Below, piece after piece: positions 24,131-35,058 of a DNA stretch of 64,000 bases. Source of the stretch: Labyrinthula sp. Ha. Lineage: Eukaryota > Sar > Bigyra > Labyrinthulida > Labyrinthulaceae. The position numbers and the translations under genes were made by a program. The DNA lies in NCBI GenBank assembly GCA_015227615.1, contig JAALGZ010000010.1:1-64000 (forward strand), given 5' to 3'. How positions within the stretch are numbered: the first letter of the stretch is position 1; every line of letters starts with the position of its first letter. Under the pieces are notes generated by a model. The model saw nothing but the letters and a program-made list of their open reading frames with translations, did not search any database and had not been told where the DNA came from.

Positions 24131-27100
24131 TTGATCAATATTCCCTGTGGCTTGATATTTTCAAAGATTTAGAGAATGCCTGGAGTAGATCAAAACGAGT
24201 CTACGCGTCTTTTAAATCAGAAGCAGATGCTGGCTTTTTATTAAAGTATGCAGAAGACCTTGGATTCAAAAAGAAGGGTTATAGAAGCTTTGCAGTTAAG
24301 TTCTAATGAAAAGCAATTGAGTAACATTACACAGAATGGTGCGATGATTTGTCAGGATTTCAAGGTCGATGATTTAAAAGTTCTCGAAAGAAAGAATGTA
24401 GAGAAGTTTATCTATCAATATGATAGGCTGTGTTTACAACAGAAGAGAAATATTAACTTGACGCAATTCGTAGATTTGGATCTTTTTATTCACTTACGAC
24501 GACTAGATGTTACTAGGACTAATGAAGATCTCGTGGATTATTTAAATATCCTATTGTTATAAATGAAAGAGCAAGCTTTGGAGGAAGCCGAAGTAATGAT
24601 TGCCAAACATGTGAAATATAACTTCAAACTACGGGAAGAAGATGCGATAAAAATCCTTTTTATTGAAGTGCAGGAGATCATTAAGTTGCAACCTTCCACT
24701 GCAAAACTCAATAAGAAGAAGATCACGTTAGCGATCTTTGCTAAATTGCCTAAATACATCTGGGTAGAGGTTAGCAGGCTCAGCTTGAATCCTGTTTTAA
24801 GCGATGTTGACCATGTACGATTACAACAATATGTGCTGGAGTGTTTGCCTCCGCTGTTTGTAAGAAATGAGATGAAAAAACGAGTCAACTTTAAGAAGAT
24901 CCAGTTAGGAAAGTTCAAAGAAAGTGCCCCTATCGAGGTGAATGAGGTGAATACTAAGGGAGAGAGGAAATCTCACTCTCATCTCAAAAAACAATCTTCC
25001 AATGATGAACCAGACTTGTGTAACTATTGTTGGTTTTATGAACATAGAAGATTTAAGTGTTGGATGCGGTTAAGACTTATTAGGAATGGAAATAACAATC
25101 CATCCTCGCAACCTAAGCCAGATGGAGAGGTTTTAAGGAACAGATTGCTAAGGCGGAAAGAGAATAAGAAGGGCCGGAAGAGTAATTTTAAGAAACCTGT
25201 CGAGAAATCTACGTTTACATCCAATGAAGTGACGCCGGCTAATGAAGGCGCAGTTGAGGATGTAGAGACTGACATTATTGAAGTTGTTCCTGCAGATTCA
25301 GTCGATGAGATATTTTTAAGTGAATTTACCGATGTAGCAAATGCAGAAGTGCGGGATGTAGCGGAGAATGAGATTAATCATGTTGAAGCTGAACTTGTTT
25401 TAGAAACCAGAAGGGTCCGGTGGTGGTGGACAGTATTTGAGATTCTGGAGCTAGAAAAACCTCGGGGGCAAGGAATTTATTTGAAAAGTTCTGCTGCAAG
25501 ATAGAGGATATCAAGATGAAGACATTTGTGAGAGTGGCCTCTGGGAATTTGTATCCCGTTTTTAAAATTGGTCATTTATTACCCTCGGTAAGGATTCCAG
25601 GGTTCGGAGATTATTCGCTGGGACCCGTGGCAGTGTTGCTAGTTGAACAAATGAATAACTGGACAAAACTTCTAATAGAAAAAGAGGTTCTAAAACTCCA
25701 TGGTCTTGATCCTACACAGATTCTAGCCCGACGATTAAGGAACGCGGAAAATGGAAGATCTCATAAGCTAACTGAAAAAGTTGAGGAATCAGTGAAACTT
25801 TTCAAAGAAACATGTGAAGTGAATACGTGTATTACAGTGGAAGGAGCTTATTTAGCGAGCTGGTTCAAGAGCAAGGTTTTTGGTGACGTTGAATTCGATG
25901 TCGTCAATACAATGGCAATTAATCCACACGTTTTTAGCGAGCCTGGTATTGAGAATCCATTAGAGTTACAAAAAGGAATGGTAGAGGCATTTGCAGTAGA
26001 AGAAAATAAAATAAGTTTTGAAGAAGGAGGTGCGTGGCCAGAGCCAGTGGTATTTAATGCTAGGCATGATGCAGAGCTAGAGGAGCTGACTGGTGTCGGA
26101 GAAAATTTAGAGGTTACCAGAGAAGCAGATTTAGTAAGATTGAAAGATTTGCTGAAGGAGAAGTTAAAGGAATTACCTGCCCAAATATTTGGCGAAGGTA
26201 AGAAGTTAAAATGGAATTTGATGACTTGATTTTACACCATGTAGCCGTTTTTGGCGATGATTTATCCCCAACTCAATTATCTCTTCTAAAACCTATAAGA
26301 TGTTCTTTAATGGAGGGAATATCAGTGGGAGTTTTTAATGCGATCGCCCTTGGTATCGAAAAAGAGGAGTTCATGAAGAAAAGAATGGACCAGATGATAA
26401 AAAATAAAATTGTTGAGGTTAATGATGACCCAACAACATGTATGAGAGCTTTTGCTGTTCCAAAAAAGGGCCTAAAAATACCGAATGGTGGTTGATTTCA
26501 GGCCATTAAATGCAGTTACGCAAAAGGTTGTTAATAACCTTCCGAATATTGATCTACAGGTCGCTAAGATAAAAGGAAACACTATTTTTGGATCATTCGA
26601 CCTGTTAAGTGGGTTTGATTATTTACCAACACATCATAACTCGCAACATTTATTTACCTTTGGAACACCTTGGGGTGTGTCTTACTCGTTTAGAGGAGCC
26701 CCCAAGGTTGGTGTAATACCTCGTCTTTATTTTCTCAAAGGATAATTACACATGTTTTGACACCTGCATCTCTTTGGCCTAATAATGCTTTACAATGGAT
26801 TGACCATACAGTTTTATTTGCGTTGGATGTAAGAGCATACATGACTTTATTAAGGAGTTTTTTAAAGGCTATTATAGATAAGAGATTGAGGCTAAATATA
26901 GGGAAATGTGACCTGATTGCTCAAAGTGCAGTATTTTGTGGGCACAAGTTTACAAAGGATGGTTATCGTTTAGATGACACTTATTTAAAAAAGTTAATGG
27001 AAAGACCAAAACCTACCTATGTGCATGAATTAGCACAACTGATTTATTTAGGGAACTGGGTCTCAAAGATGTTACCGGGTTTTTCGGAGTTAAGAAAAAG

Positions 27101-29079
27101 AATGACCAGAGAGTTTAATATTTACGGAAGGCTCAAGAAGTTAGAAAGAACAAAAGTACTCTTGGAATGGAGCGAGGAAATGAATCATGCTTACGAAAAA
27201 TTAATGAAGGATGTTAAATTGGCTTTCTCTAATACATTAGGATATTATGATCAGAAATTAGATCTGGTTTTATTTGTGGATGCTTCGGAATTTTACTGGA
27301 GTTATTTTATTTGTCAAACATCTGATGCAATTAAATTAGAATTTCCAATGGATGCTAACTATGATGTGGTTGATATGGCCTCAGGTACGTTCATAGATAG
27401 TTCCTTGAACTGGCATATTTCTTCAAAGGAATTATTTCCAGTGGTGATTGCATCACAGAAGCATTCTTATTTTTTGAAATCAAATGAGAAGAAGAAGATT
27501 CTCTTCACGGACCACAAGAATTTATATTATATTTTGAATCCAATAAAAGCGTCTAGAAAGTCTTATTCTGAAAGGCTGACGCATTGGAGCTTGATTTTTC
27601 AAGATATTTGTTTGGAAGTACATCATATTCCTGGAAAGCAGAATGTAGCTGCCGATATTCTACCTCGTTGGCTTAACCCTGAATTTGATAAGGTGGAAGC
27701 TGATGAAGTGTTAGTTGCAGTTGCAACTGTAGAACACTTTAACGTGCAGCATTTCTGGGAAAAAGTGGATGAACTTCATGCTGGTTTGCGTAACATAGAT
27801 TTTACATTGAAATATGGAGACGCCTGGCCCGAAATGGATGAATCTTTTTGTTTAAGTTTATAATGGAAAGATCTAAAGTTCAAAAAAAAATAGTTTGAGA
27901 AGATATAAAAATAAGTTGGTGGTAACAAAAAGTTTGATTTTGCCAGTGATTGTTCATACACATCTGCGCTTCAACCATGGGGCAGCAGATCAGGAAAAAA
28001 ATGAATTTCAGCTAATTATGTTATGCACTCTAAAGAAGTAAAAAATATTTATGGAAGCTACGAAGAAATTAAGAAGTCAGTGTTTGCATTGTCAGCGTCC
28101 ATCGAAAGTTATAAGGAGACCTTTAGCGATTAATGAATTGCCAAGTGAATGTAGAGCAGTTTTAATGTCGGATTATTTGTATATTTCGCCAGAGGAAGGT
28201 TATGCGTTGAATTTAATAGATGCGCTGTCAAGAGTTACTTTATTGAAGCAGTGTAAGAATGCCAATGTAACAAATGTTGTGAATATTTTATGGGAATGGC
28301 ACTCCCACTACAATTTAGATGACGATTTTATTTTGTTATCTGACAAGGGTTCGCATTATGTAAATGCAGTTGTAGATGCTCTTGTTAGGCAAAGTGCAGC
28401 AAGTCAGAAGTTCACGGTGGCTTATGCTCCTTACACTAATGGAGCCACAGAAATACAAAATAAGCAGATTTTGAAGAATTTGAGAAACCTACTTTCAGAA
28501 TATAATTTGAAGTCTGAAGATTGACCTGAGGTTTTAGTGCAGGTACAATATTATCTTAATTCGAAGCCTTTGAGGAGTAGAAATAATCTTACACCGTTAC
28601 AGATTTTGTTGGGTAAGAAGCCTAGAAGGGATCCGATGGGAAGAAAGCCGAATTTAAAATTGATATCGATTCAATTGAGTAAACTTAAGGAAGTTTTGTT
28701 GGAGCTAGAAGGAAGGATAAGAGAGTACCAAGAAATGGCTTTTTCATTTGCTGAACGATCAAGACAATACGCTAATGCTCTGTACAATAAGAAATACAAA
28801 CTAACTCCGATACATTTTTATTTCGGAGAGTTTGTATTGGTTAGTAAACCAAAACGAGGTTCGAAGGTTAAACCTCAATGGACAGGACCATTTCAAATTA
28901 TTCAACAATTAGGGTCGTATTTATATTTATTTAAGAACCTATTTGGGGATGAAGAAGAAGTACATGCATCTAGAAAGATGTTTTATGCTCCATCACATTT
29001 TTTACCTTCTGCAAAAACAAAGATTTGTTATTTAAATGATTCAGAGAAACTCGAGATTAAGAAGTTGATTAAGATCAAG

Positions 29080-30660
29080 AAAAAGGATGATGAATATTTT
29101 CTGTTAGTTCATTGGAGAGGGTTTCCACTAGAAGAGTCAACATGGGAACCAGTAAAACAGTTATTTGAGGATTTGCCGAGCTTAGTGGTTGATTTTCTAT
29201 TAAAGAATAAACTCAGTGGAATGAAAGCATGTCTAACTCGTTTACGATTGGCAAATGCAGAAGCAGAAATATGGAGTGCAGATGAATATAATGTAGATCT
29301 CTGTGATTTACATCTCACTGATAAAGAGTTCGATGATTTTCTAAGTTTCGAACCAGTTAGCCAGTTTATGATTCCTATGTTTAATCCACTTTTACGTTGG
29401 AACAAAACCGAAGTTTACATCCTGAAACAATGTATTTTGAAGTTTGGTATTTTCTAAATATGGGAAGTACGCTGAGTTTCTCAAGAATAGGCCAAAAAGA
29501 CAGATCTACAGTCAATTGCAGCGCCTGGTAGGTAAACAGGCTATTTCTGTTTACTCGAATTTACGGCTTGATGTGGATGCATTACGAAAAGACAATAATA
29601 AATCTCATGGGGCTAAGTATTTTATTGAGAAGGAGTTTAATGGAGAAACCCATTTATTCAAGTTACGAATCTTTACTGCCATGCGTTATGCAAAAATGCA
29701 TAGATTGAATACAGAACGAGCTGAAAAAGTTGATATAATGAAGTATTTTAATTGCAGTTCGGCTGATGGTATTGCACAGTTTATAAAGTTCATGGAAGAA
29801 AAAGGTGAAACAGCATCCTTTCCTCTTGTAAATTGCCTTAATGTTGATAAAGAAGTGCAATGCTGGAAAAAGAAATTCAGGGAAATCAGCAGATTCGAAG
29901 CAGCAATGGCTAAGAAGAAAATAGAAGTTCTTAGGGCTGTTGATGCAATAAGAGATGATTTGCAATGTGATAGATTGGTGCCTGATTCTAAACATGGTTT
30001 TGATGTAAAAAGAACTAAATTGACAAACTTGTATGAGTTTAGAAAGGAAAATTTTATGATGCAGCGTTGGATCATACATACTAAGGTGAAGTTTTTCCAT
30101 GGCGATGTAAATGATTTTATTAAAAGTTTGATGGTGGTGCTTTTGAAGTTGTGCATTTGGATCCGCCGTATCGATTTATGGCAAAGAATCCAATTAGAGG
30201 GGCAGCTAATTTTTACGATACCATGTCAGATCAAGATTTAAGGAAATTGGATTTTACGAGACTAATGGAAAATACTATTGTTTTTCTCTGGATCTTTCCG
30301 AGTAAGAAGTCCTTAGCCATGGATATTTTCAAGAAAAATAATATTGAATACATGGATCACTTGTTGTGGATTAAGCTTTCTGCTAAATGGAAATTGCGAT
30401 CCACGTTTGGTAAGCTTACTCAGAAGTGTAGTGAAGAACTACTAATTGGTGTCTATAGGAAGTTGCCAGATGCTTTGAAAAATAGGAACTTTGGTAAAGA
30501 ATGTGTCTTCGCAGAAGTGGTAGGCAACAGCTGCAAACCGGAGAAGTTCTATGAAATTATTGAAGTGCGGTTTGAAAAGCAAGCCAAAACATTGGACCTC
30601 TTTAGCAGAAAAAATAATCTCCGTTTAGGATGGTTAGCTGTAGGGAATGGGCTCTAGAAA
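29080..30660 (+). pseudogene. Chromodomain, SANT-like and MT-A70 methyltransferase region of the gypsy element, unit 1
   Basis: Cargo and integrase tail of the element, downstream of the integrase core. The chromodomain (YFLLVHWRGFPLEESTWEP) is of the kind that directs chromovirus integration. It is followed by a Myb/SANT-like helix segment (RWNKTEVYILKQCILKFG ... RPKRQIYSQLQRL) and a Lys-rich helical stretch. Last comes an MT-A70 domain recognised by WIIHTKVKFFHGDV, DPPY, YDTMSDQDLRKLDF, VFLW, CSEELLIGV, VFAEVVGNSCKPEKFYEIIE and LDLFSRKNNLRLGWLAVGN, in the same order as METTL3-type enzymes. It lies wholly inside the LTRs and just before the purine tract. MT-A70 proteins methylate adenine N6 in RNA or DNA; which substrate this one used cannot be told. 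Fossil, not expected to be active. Confidence 0.85.
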
Positions 30661-30917
30661 TAAGGATGGGGCAGTGTTAGTTCAAGTTTGAAATATGAAC
30701 TAAAATAAATCCTTATTACTAGCTGTTCAAATACTTTAAAAATATGAGTCCCTTGAAATAAGCGGTTAAGCGAATTAAGAATTTAAGAGAATATAAAAAG
30801 AAAATTTATTACTTTATATTTTATTCTATTTTTAAACAGTAAACTAATTTGAGAACAAACCAATACAGTTGTCCTAAGTTTTTGGGAAACGGAAAATTTG
30901 GAAACAAAGAAACCGTT

Positions 30918-31928
30918 ATGAGTACCGGCAACACTCAGGCAGTCAAAAGACAGTCACCAGTCAATGAAGCGCAAGATTCCAGAACAAGTTCAATTGTCTC
31001 TGTGAATGTTGACCGTCTCACCTCCTACAAGCTCAGGTCTATCGAGGAATATGCCCTAACTGCCGATACAAACGTCCTTGCAATACAGGAAGTTGGTAGC
31101 AAAGGAGCGGAATACCTCGAAAGAGCGAGCTTCTCTAGACTAAACTGGTTTACAACAGATATCTATAAGAAAAAAGACAAAAAAAATCAATATTTCAGCA
31201 ATATATATTCCAACAGGAACATGGACAAAGAAGCAGAAAAAGCATTTGATGAAGATAGAATTTTAGGTGTTAAAACTAAACTTAACTCTAAAAGCTACTA
31301 CATCATCAACATCTATGCACCACACGCAGGAAAAACAACAAAAGAATACAGCCAGTTTCTAACAAGACTCCAGAAAGCGATCTCACTGAAAAGGAAAAAA
31401 GATCTCATGATAATCCTAGGCGACTGGAACGCTCAAATACGGCACAACGAAGTGATAAGCAATGGAAACTACGGATATACGACAAGAACGAACAGGAACG
31501 GCAAAATACTTCGGGAATTTTTGAACAAGTACAATCTGGCCATCGTCAACTCATACTTCGCTACTGGTGCAAAGAATACAAATAGTCATGTAACATACTA
31601 TTCAAAGCATAAGAATAATCAGAAACGCTCAGAAATAGATTTCATCATAGCGTGTAAAGGCAGCACCCCACTATTCCGAAAAATTCGGATAAAAAGAAAA
31701 CTAGGAGAGAAGATCCACAATAGAACTGAATTCGATCATCAACCAGTTGAAGCACTAGTCTCACAAAAGTTCAGGAAATACTCCAACCAAAACCCAAAAA
31801 TGCATCGAAACTACAAAGAGTTCTTCAAAATTGACGCAAACCGTTGGAAACTAAACGAAGAAATACGACAAGGTTTCGAAGAAGAAATAGCCAAACTCCC
31901 ACCATCCAACAACTCTGGAAAACAATAA
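30918..31928 (+). pseudogene. LINE AP-endonuclease segment, unit 1
   Basis: From ATG 30918 the frame shows the APE endonuclease signature: SIVSVNVDRLTSYK at the start, VLAIQEVGS (catalytic Glu), IINIYAPHAGKTTKEY, MIILGDWNAQI (GDWN) and a final EIDFIIACKGS then FDHQPVEAL (the SDH-like motif is FDH). Target nicking for target-primed reverse transcription is its role. The frame ends at a TAA (31926) where unit 2 has CAA, next to a small indel (AACTCTGG against AACACCTGG), so the link to the reverse transcriptase is lost. Confidence 0.88.
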
Positions 31929-31991
31929 AGACTAAACTTCCAAACATTCAAGTCAACAGTAAAACAAGCCATTGAAAACTGTATCCCACTG

Positions 31992-34147
31992 GTGGCACAC
32001 GAGCGGCTCTACAGAACATCTTCAGATAGAACAGAAACTCTATTTGAAATAAGAAGAAGACTGTGGAAATCTCTAACTGAAAATGAATCTAAAATACTAA
32101 AAAAGATGATAAGAAAAAGTACCTTGAATGACTACAAAACCTGGCTGGACCTCCAAGTAAGAAGAATAGATACAGCTATGGCAAAGAATGATATCCATGA
32201 AGCTTTCAAACAAGCAGAAAGGATAGTAGGGAAAAAGCGGAAACCTCAACGCACCATTACCATGGAAGATGGAAAATACCTAAACGATAAAAAACGAGTA
32301 AAAGTATTCCAAGAATACCTTGAACTCACTCAAAGGAACAGAGAAGGAAACATCATTGACACGGAGCTAGACATACCTGAAGCCAAAAATGAAGAAATCA
32401 ATATATCTCCTCCGACTTTAGAAGAACTTGAAGAAACAACAAAAACGCTAAAGAACTTTAAAGTACCCGGACCTGATGAAATCGCAAGCGAAATCCTAAA
32501 GAATAACAAAATTGCATTGAAATACTTGCAGCAACTTGCAGAAGAATTATTTTTAGATACAAGTGGCCTAAAAAAGATGAGCTTATATCTCTTTCTACTA
32601 GAAACACCATATTCCTACACAAAAAAGGAAACCCTCAAATTCCTTCCAACTATAGACCAATATCTTTGCTTAGCAGTTCTTACAAGCTAATCACTAAAAT
32701 AATAAACAACAGACTAAAGAATACCTTGAAAAGAACAGTAGGAAACTACCAGTCTGGATTTAGAGAGAATACGGGAACTAGACAAAAAATTCAACTCCTC
32801 TTGAACCACTGTAAACTCAGCCAAATGGAGAACTCGAAGATACTTTGTCTCTTTATAGACTTTAAAAAAGCTTTCGACTCTTGTAAACATCCTTTCCTTG
32901 AACTTAGTTTAAAAGAGAGAAAAGTTCCCGCTAACTTTGTCAATATAATTCTTTACCTATATAAATATGTCGCAGTTCAAGTGAAGATAGGTAAACAAAT
33001 AACTGATAGAGTAGAAATAAACAAAGGCGTGTTGCAAGGTGATTCACTAAGTCCCACGTTATTTGTACTTGCTCTGGACTCTCTGCTCCGAAGGATAATA
33101 AAGAAAATAAACTTGAACTTTCCAGAAGCAGAATTCTCCTTTCAAAATATTCTTGGATTTGCTGACGACCTTTGTATCATGAATAAAGATAGAAACATCT
33201 TGAAACACTTTGTGCATTATACAGAAGAGCTCTCACAATTGTCTGGCCTAAAGATAAATACGCAGAAAACTCAACTCATGGGAATAGTCAGGGGAAGAAA
33301 GCTCAAAGATAAGCTTTCAGACACTGCAATACAACAACTGGTCAATAAACACACCTGCACGTCTTGTTCCAGAAACTTCTCGTCAAAAGATGCCCTTGTA
33401 GGACATAAAGCACAGTGTCTTGGACCGGGGACTGCGTTAGTTCGAAGTAGAAAGGACACTACAGCAGTCGCTGCAGCTGAACTAAACTTCCTCTACAGCA
33501 ACATCCCAATAGAAGAAAACCTGGAAACCAACCTTGGAACCATCAAAGGAGTAAAAACCTTTAGATACCTCGGAGTGGATATAACAGCAACAGCTGAAAC
33601 TCACGTTAACCCATCCGCTAGAATTCGCTCTGCACAAGAAACTCTTCGGAAACTGCAACCGATACTGAGAAGCAATATGCTGACTGCCAGAAGGAAAAAG
33701 AACATAGTGAAAGCGCTCGTGGTCTCAAAAATCCAATATGGCAGCGAGTTCTGGAACCTGGAAAACAAAGATACATCTAAAGCCTTGAACAAACTCTCTA
33801 GAGATACAAAACGCACCCTCCTCCAACCTAATCCAACATAACCACTTGAACGCACGAAGAAGGCCAACATCCTCAAAGCTGGCGATATAAACATCCTAAA
33901 AAAATTAAAGGAAAAACAAAAAAGCTGGCTGGAAACATGCACAACGACAGAAATGGACATGGAACTGGCAGAATCCTCAAGGAAACTTGAAGCATATCTT
34001 TTTCCACAAACTGCTACTCCAACTGAAGACTTGAACGTACCACTGGAGCATACTAGAGAAGAACCAGAACACCATGAACCACGCCCTCCCCTTTACCCGC
34101 CACCACCCGGGGAGAACATGCTAACCCCACCACAAACGACACCTTAG
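31992..34147 (+). pseudogene. LINE reverse transcriptase, zinc finger and tail, unit 1
   Basis: Reverse transcriptase half of the LINE polyprotein. 31992-32690 covers the thumb-proximal linker and fingers; a frameshift near 32.58-32.67 kb moves into 32666-33841. That frame holds GFRENTGTRQKIQLLL, LFIDFKKAFDS (motif A), KGVLQGDSLSPTLFVLALDS (motif B) and LGFADDLCIM (motif C, FADD). Downstream, CTSCSRNFSSKDALVGHKAQ plus Cys forms a CCHC-like finger. After LLQPNPT an in-frame TAA (33839) is followed by about 100 more codons in the same frame ending in a Pro-rich tail (33842-34147). The same TAA is in unit 2, so it either predates duplication or is the true end. Confidence 0.88.
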
Positions 34148-34469
34148 CTTATCACCCGATAAAACTCCCATGTGCATTTAAGATAACTTCGACCCTCGGT
34201 TGCTTCTTGGATGGATAACTGGAGCATGCTTATCTGGATCTCTTAACAAACCACGATTATCTTGTAAAATAGAATGATGAGCGACAGTAGAAGTAAAAAA
34301 CTGGTGCAGGACATCTCGATATGATCAATAAAGGAACTTGAAACAATTTATTTGATATCAGGAGCACTGGATACGACGCACGACAATATCTCAATCTCTT
34401 TCATGATTTCTTGCGTGATTTATGAATTTCGATTTGGATTGTTCACAAATTTTGGGAAATCGCGATTTT

Positions 34470-34698
34470 GGGAAATCACTATCTAGGAAGATCAAATACG
34501 ATAAATGAGTACAACGGGAAAACTATCGTGATCATACCAATAGTGTCCCGAAGTCCCGAAAACCAGACGATAAAGATTAAAACCTATACAAGTACTGGGA
34601 AATCACTATATAGGAAGATCAAATACGATAAATCAGTACAACGGGAAAACTATCGTGATCATACCAATAGTGTCCCGAAATCCCACAAACCAGTTTAG
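34470..34698 (+). repeat. Two tandem 127-bp repeats in LINE 3' UTR, unit 1
   Basis: The word GGGAAATCACTAT begins copies at 34470 and 34597. Each copy includes CGGGAAAACTATCGTGATCA and ATACCAATAGTGTCCCG. The repeat is retained in the second LINE at 56312 and 56439. It may be recognised by the reverse transcriptase; that is inference. Confidence 0.85.
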
Positions 34699-34905
34699 TT
34701 TAGTGACAGTAGGAGCACGAGACGGGAAGCTTCCCTAGTGAGCGGTGAACCGGTCTCGGACCCTAAGATAAACCCTTAGGCGGATTTGCAGATGTAGTAC
34801 CTTACTCCCACCTTAACTATTAACTATTAAATACAGTTGTCCTTTTTTAAAGTCCGTTGAATTTGTAAAAAGAAGTTTATTTTTTGGACTATAAACGAAT
34901 AATAG

Positions 34906-35058
34906 GCGTGTTTAACGAGAAAATCTTAACGAGATTTTCTCGAGAAGAATTTTCTTGTTATCTTGCAATAGTAATATTTAGGTAAAATCATTCTCGAGAA
35001 GCTTTTGTTATCTCGATAAACACGATTAATATAAGGTTAAAAAAACAAACGTAAAAAA
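34906..35058 (+). promoter_or_regulatory. Upstream block of Roco gene, unit 1
   Basis: Lies between the gypsy 3' flank and the Roco ATG. It carries GAGAAAATC / GATTTTCTC around TTAACGA and two CTCGAGAA words, potential hairpins. It is identical by eye in unit 2 and clearly related at 2437-2595. The old gypsy insertion sits at its upstream edge, so promoter function, if any, is confined to these about 150 bp or borrows LTR/LINE sequence. Confidence 0.4.

Larger units (their letters stand above)
30876..34829 (+). mobile_element. Non-LTR retrotransposon (LINE), unit 1, nested in gypsy LTR
   Basis: 3954-bp LINE inserted in the 3' LTR of the gypsy element; target duplication AATACAGTTGTCCT. It encodes an AP-type endonuclease and a reverse transcriptase, then a Pro-rich tail, a 3' UTR with two 127-bp tandem repeats and a TTAACTATTAACTATTAA end instead of a long poly-A. 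Its base composition is visibly richer in G+C and more A-rich on the sense strand than the host DNA, suggesting a different mutational history or recent arrival before duplication. The clade is unresolved; single-polyprotein APE layout and length fit RTE/CR1-like elements. Confidence 0.93.
23873..34901 (+). mobile_element. Ty3/gypsy chromodomain LTR element with MT-A70 cargo (unit 1), broken
   Basis: Fossil LTR retrotransposon bounded by a 4-bp target duplication ATAG (23869-23872 and 34902-34905). The 5' LTR is 23873-24130 and the 3' LTR begins at 30675 and is split by a LINE. Parts in order: gag-like region with a C-x2-C-x4-H-x4-C knuckle (about 24.2-25.1 kb), protease region (about 25.4 kb), reverse transcriptase (about 26.4-27.1 kb), RNase H (about 27.2-27.7 kb), integrase (about 28.05-28.9 kb), chromodomain (about 29.08-29.21 kb), Myb/SANT-like segment (about 29.40-29.55 kb), MT-A70 methyltransferase (about 30.05-30.65 kb). 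A purine-rich tract lies just before the 3' LTR. The two LTRs differ at roughly 11% of sites by eye, so the insertion is old. The element is broken, with about nine breaks. Without the LINE and its target duplication it is about 7.06 kb. Confidence 0.93.
30675..34901 (+). repeat. 3' LTR of gypsy element, unit 1, split by LINE
   Basis: Left part 30675-30875 and right part 34844-34901 together match the 258-bp 5' LTR. The LINE sits between them with a 14-bp duplication, AATACAGTTGTCCT, at 30862-30875 and 34830-34843. Confidence 0.9.

Noticed and set aside
24538-24918. Minus-strand open frames over the gypsy element (also 25036-25275, 29109-29405, 29663-30156 and unit 2 counterparts)
   Set aside because: They are antisense shadows of the gag-pol and cargo regions and have no features of their own.
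29080-30660. Chromodomain and MT-A70 as parts of an ordinary host gene next to a truncated element
   Set aside because: The whole region is enclosed by matching LTRs with a shared 4-bp flank, ends just before a purine tract and the 3' LTR, and the chromodomain follows the integrase directly.
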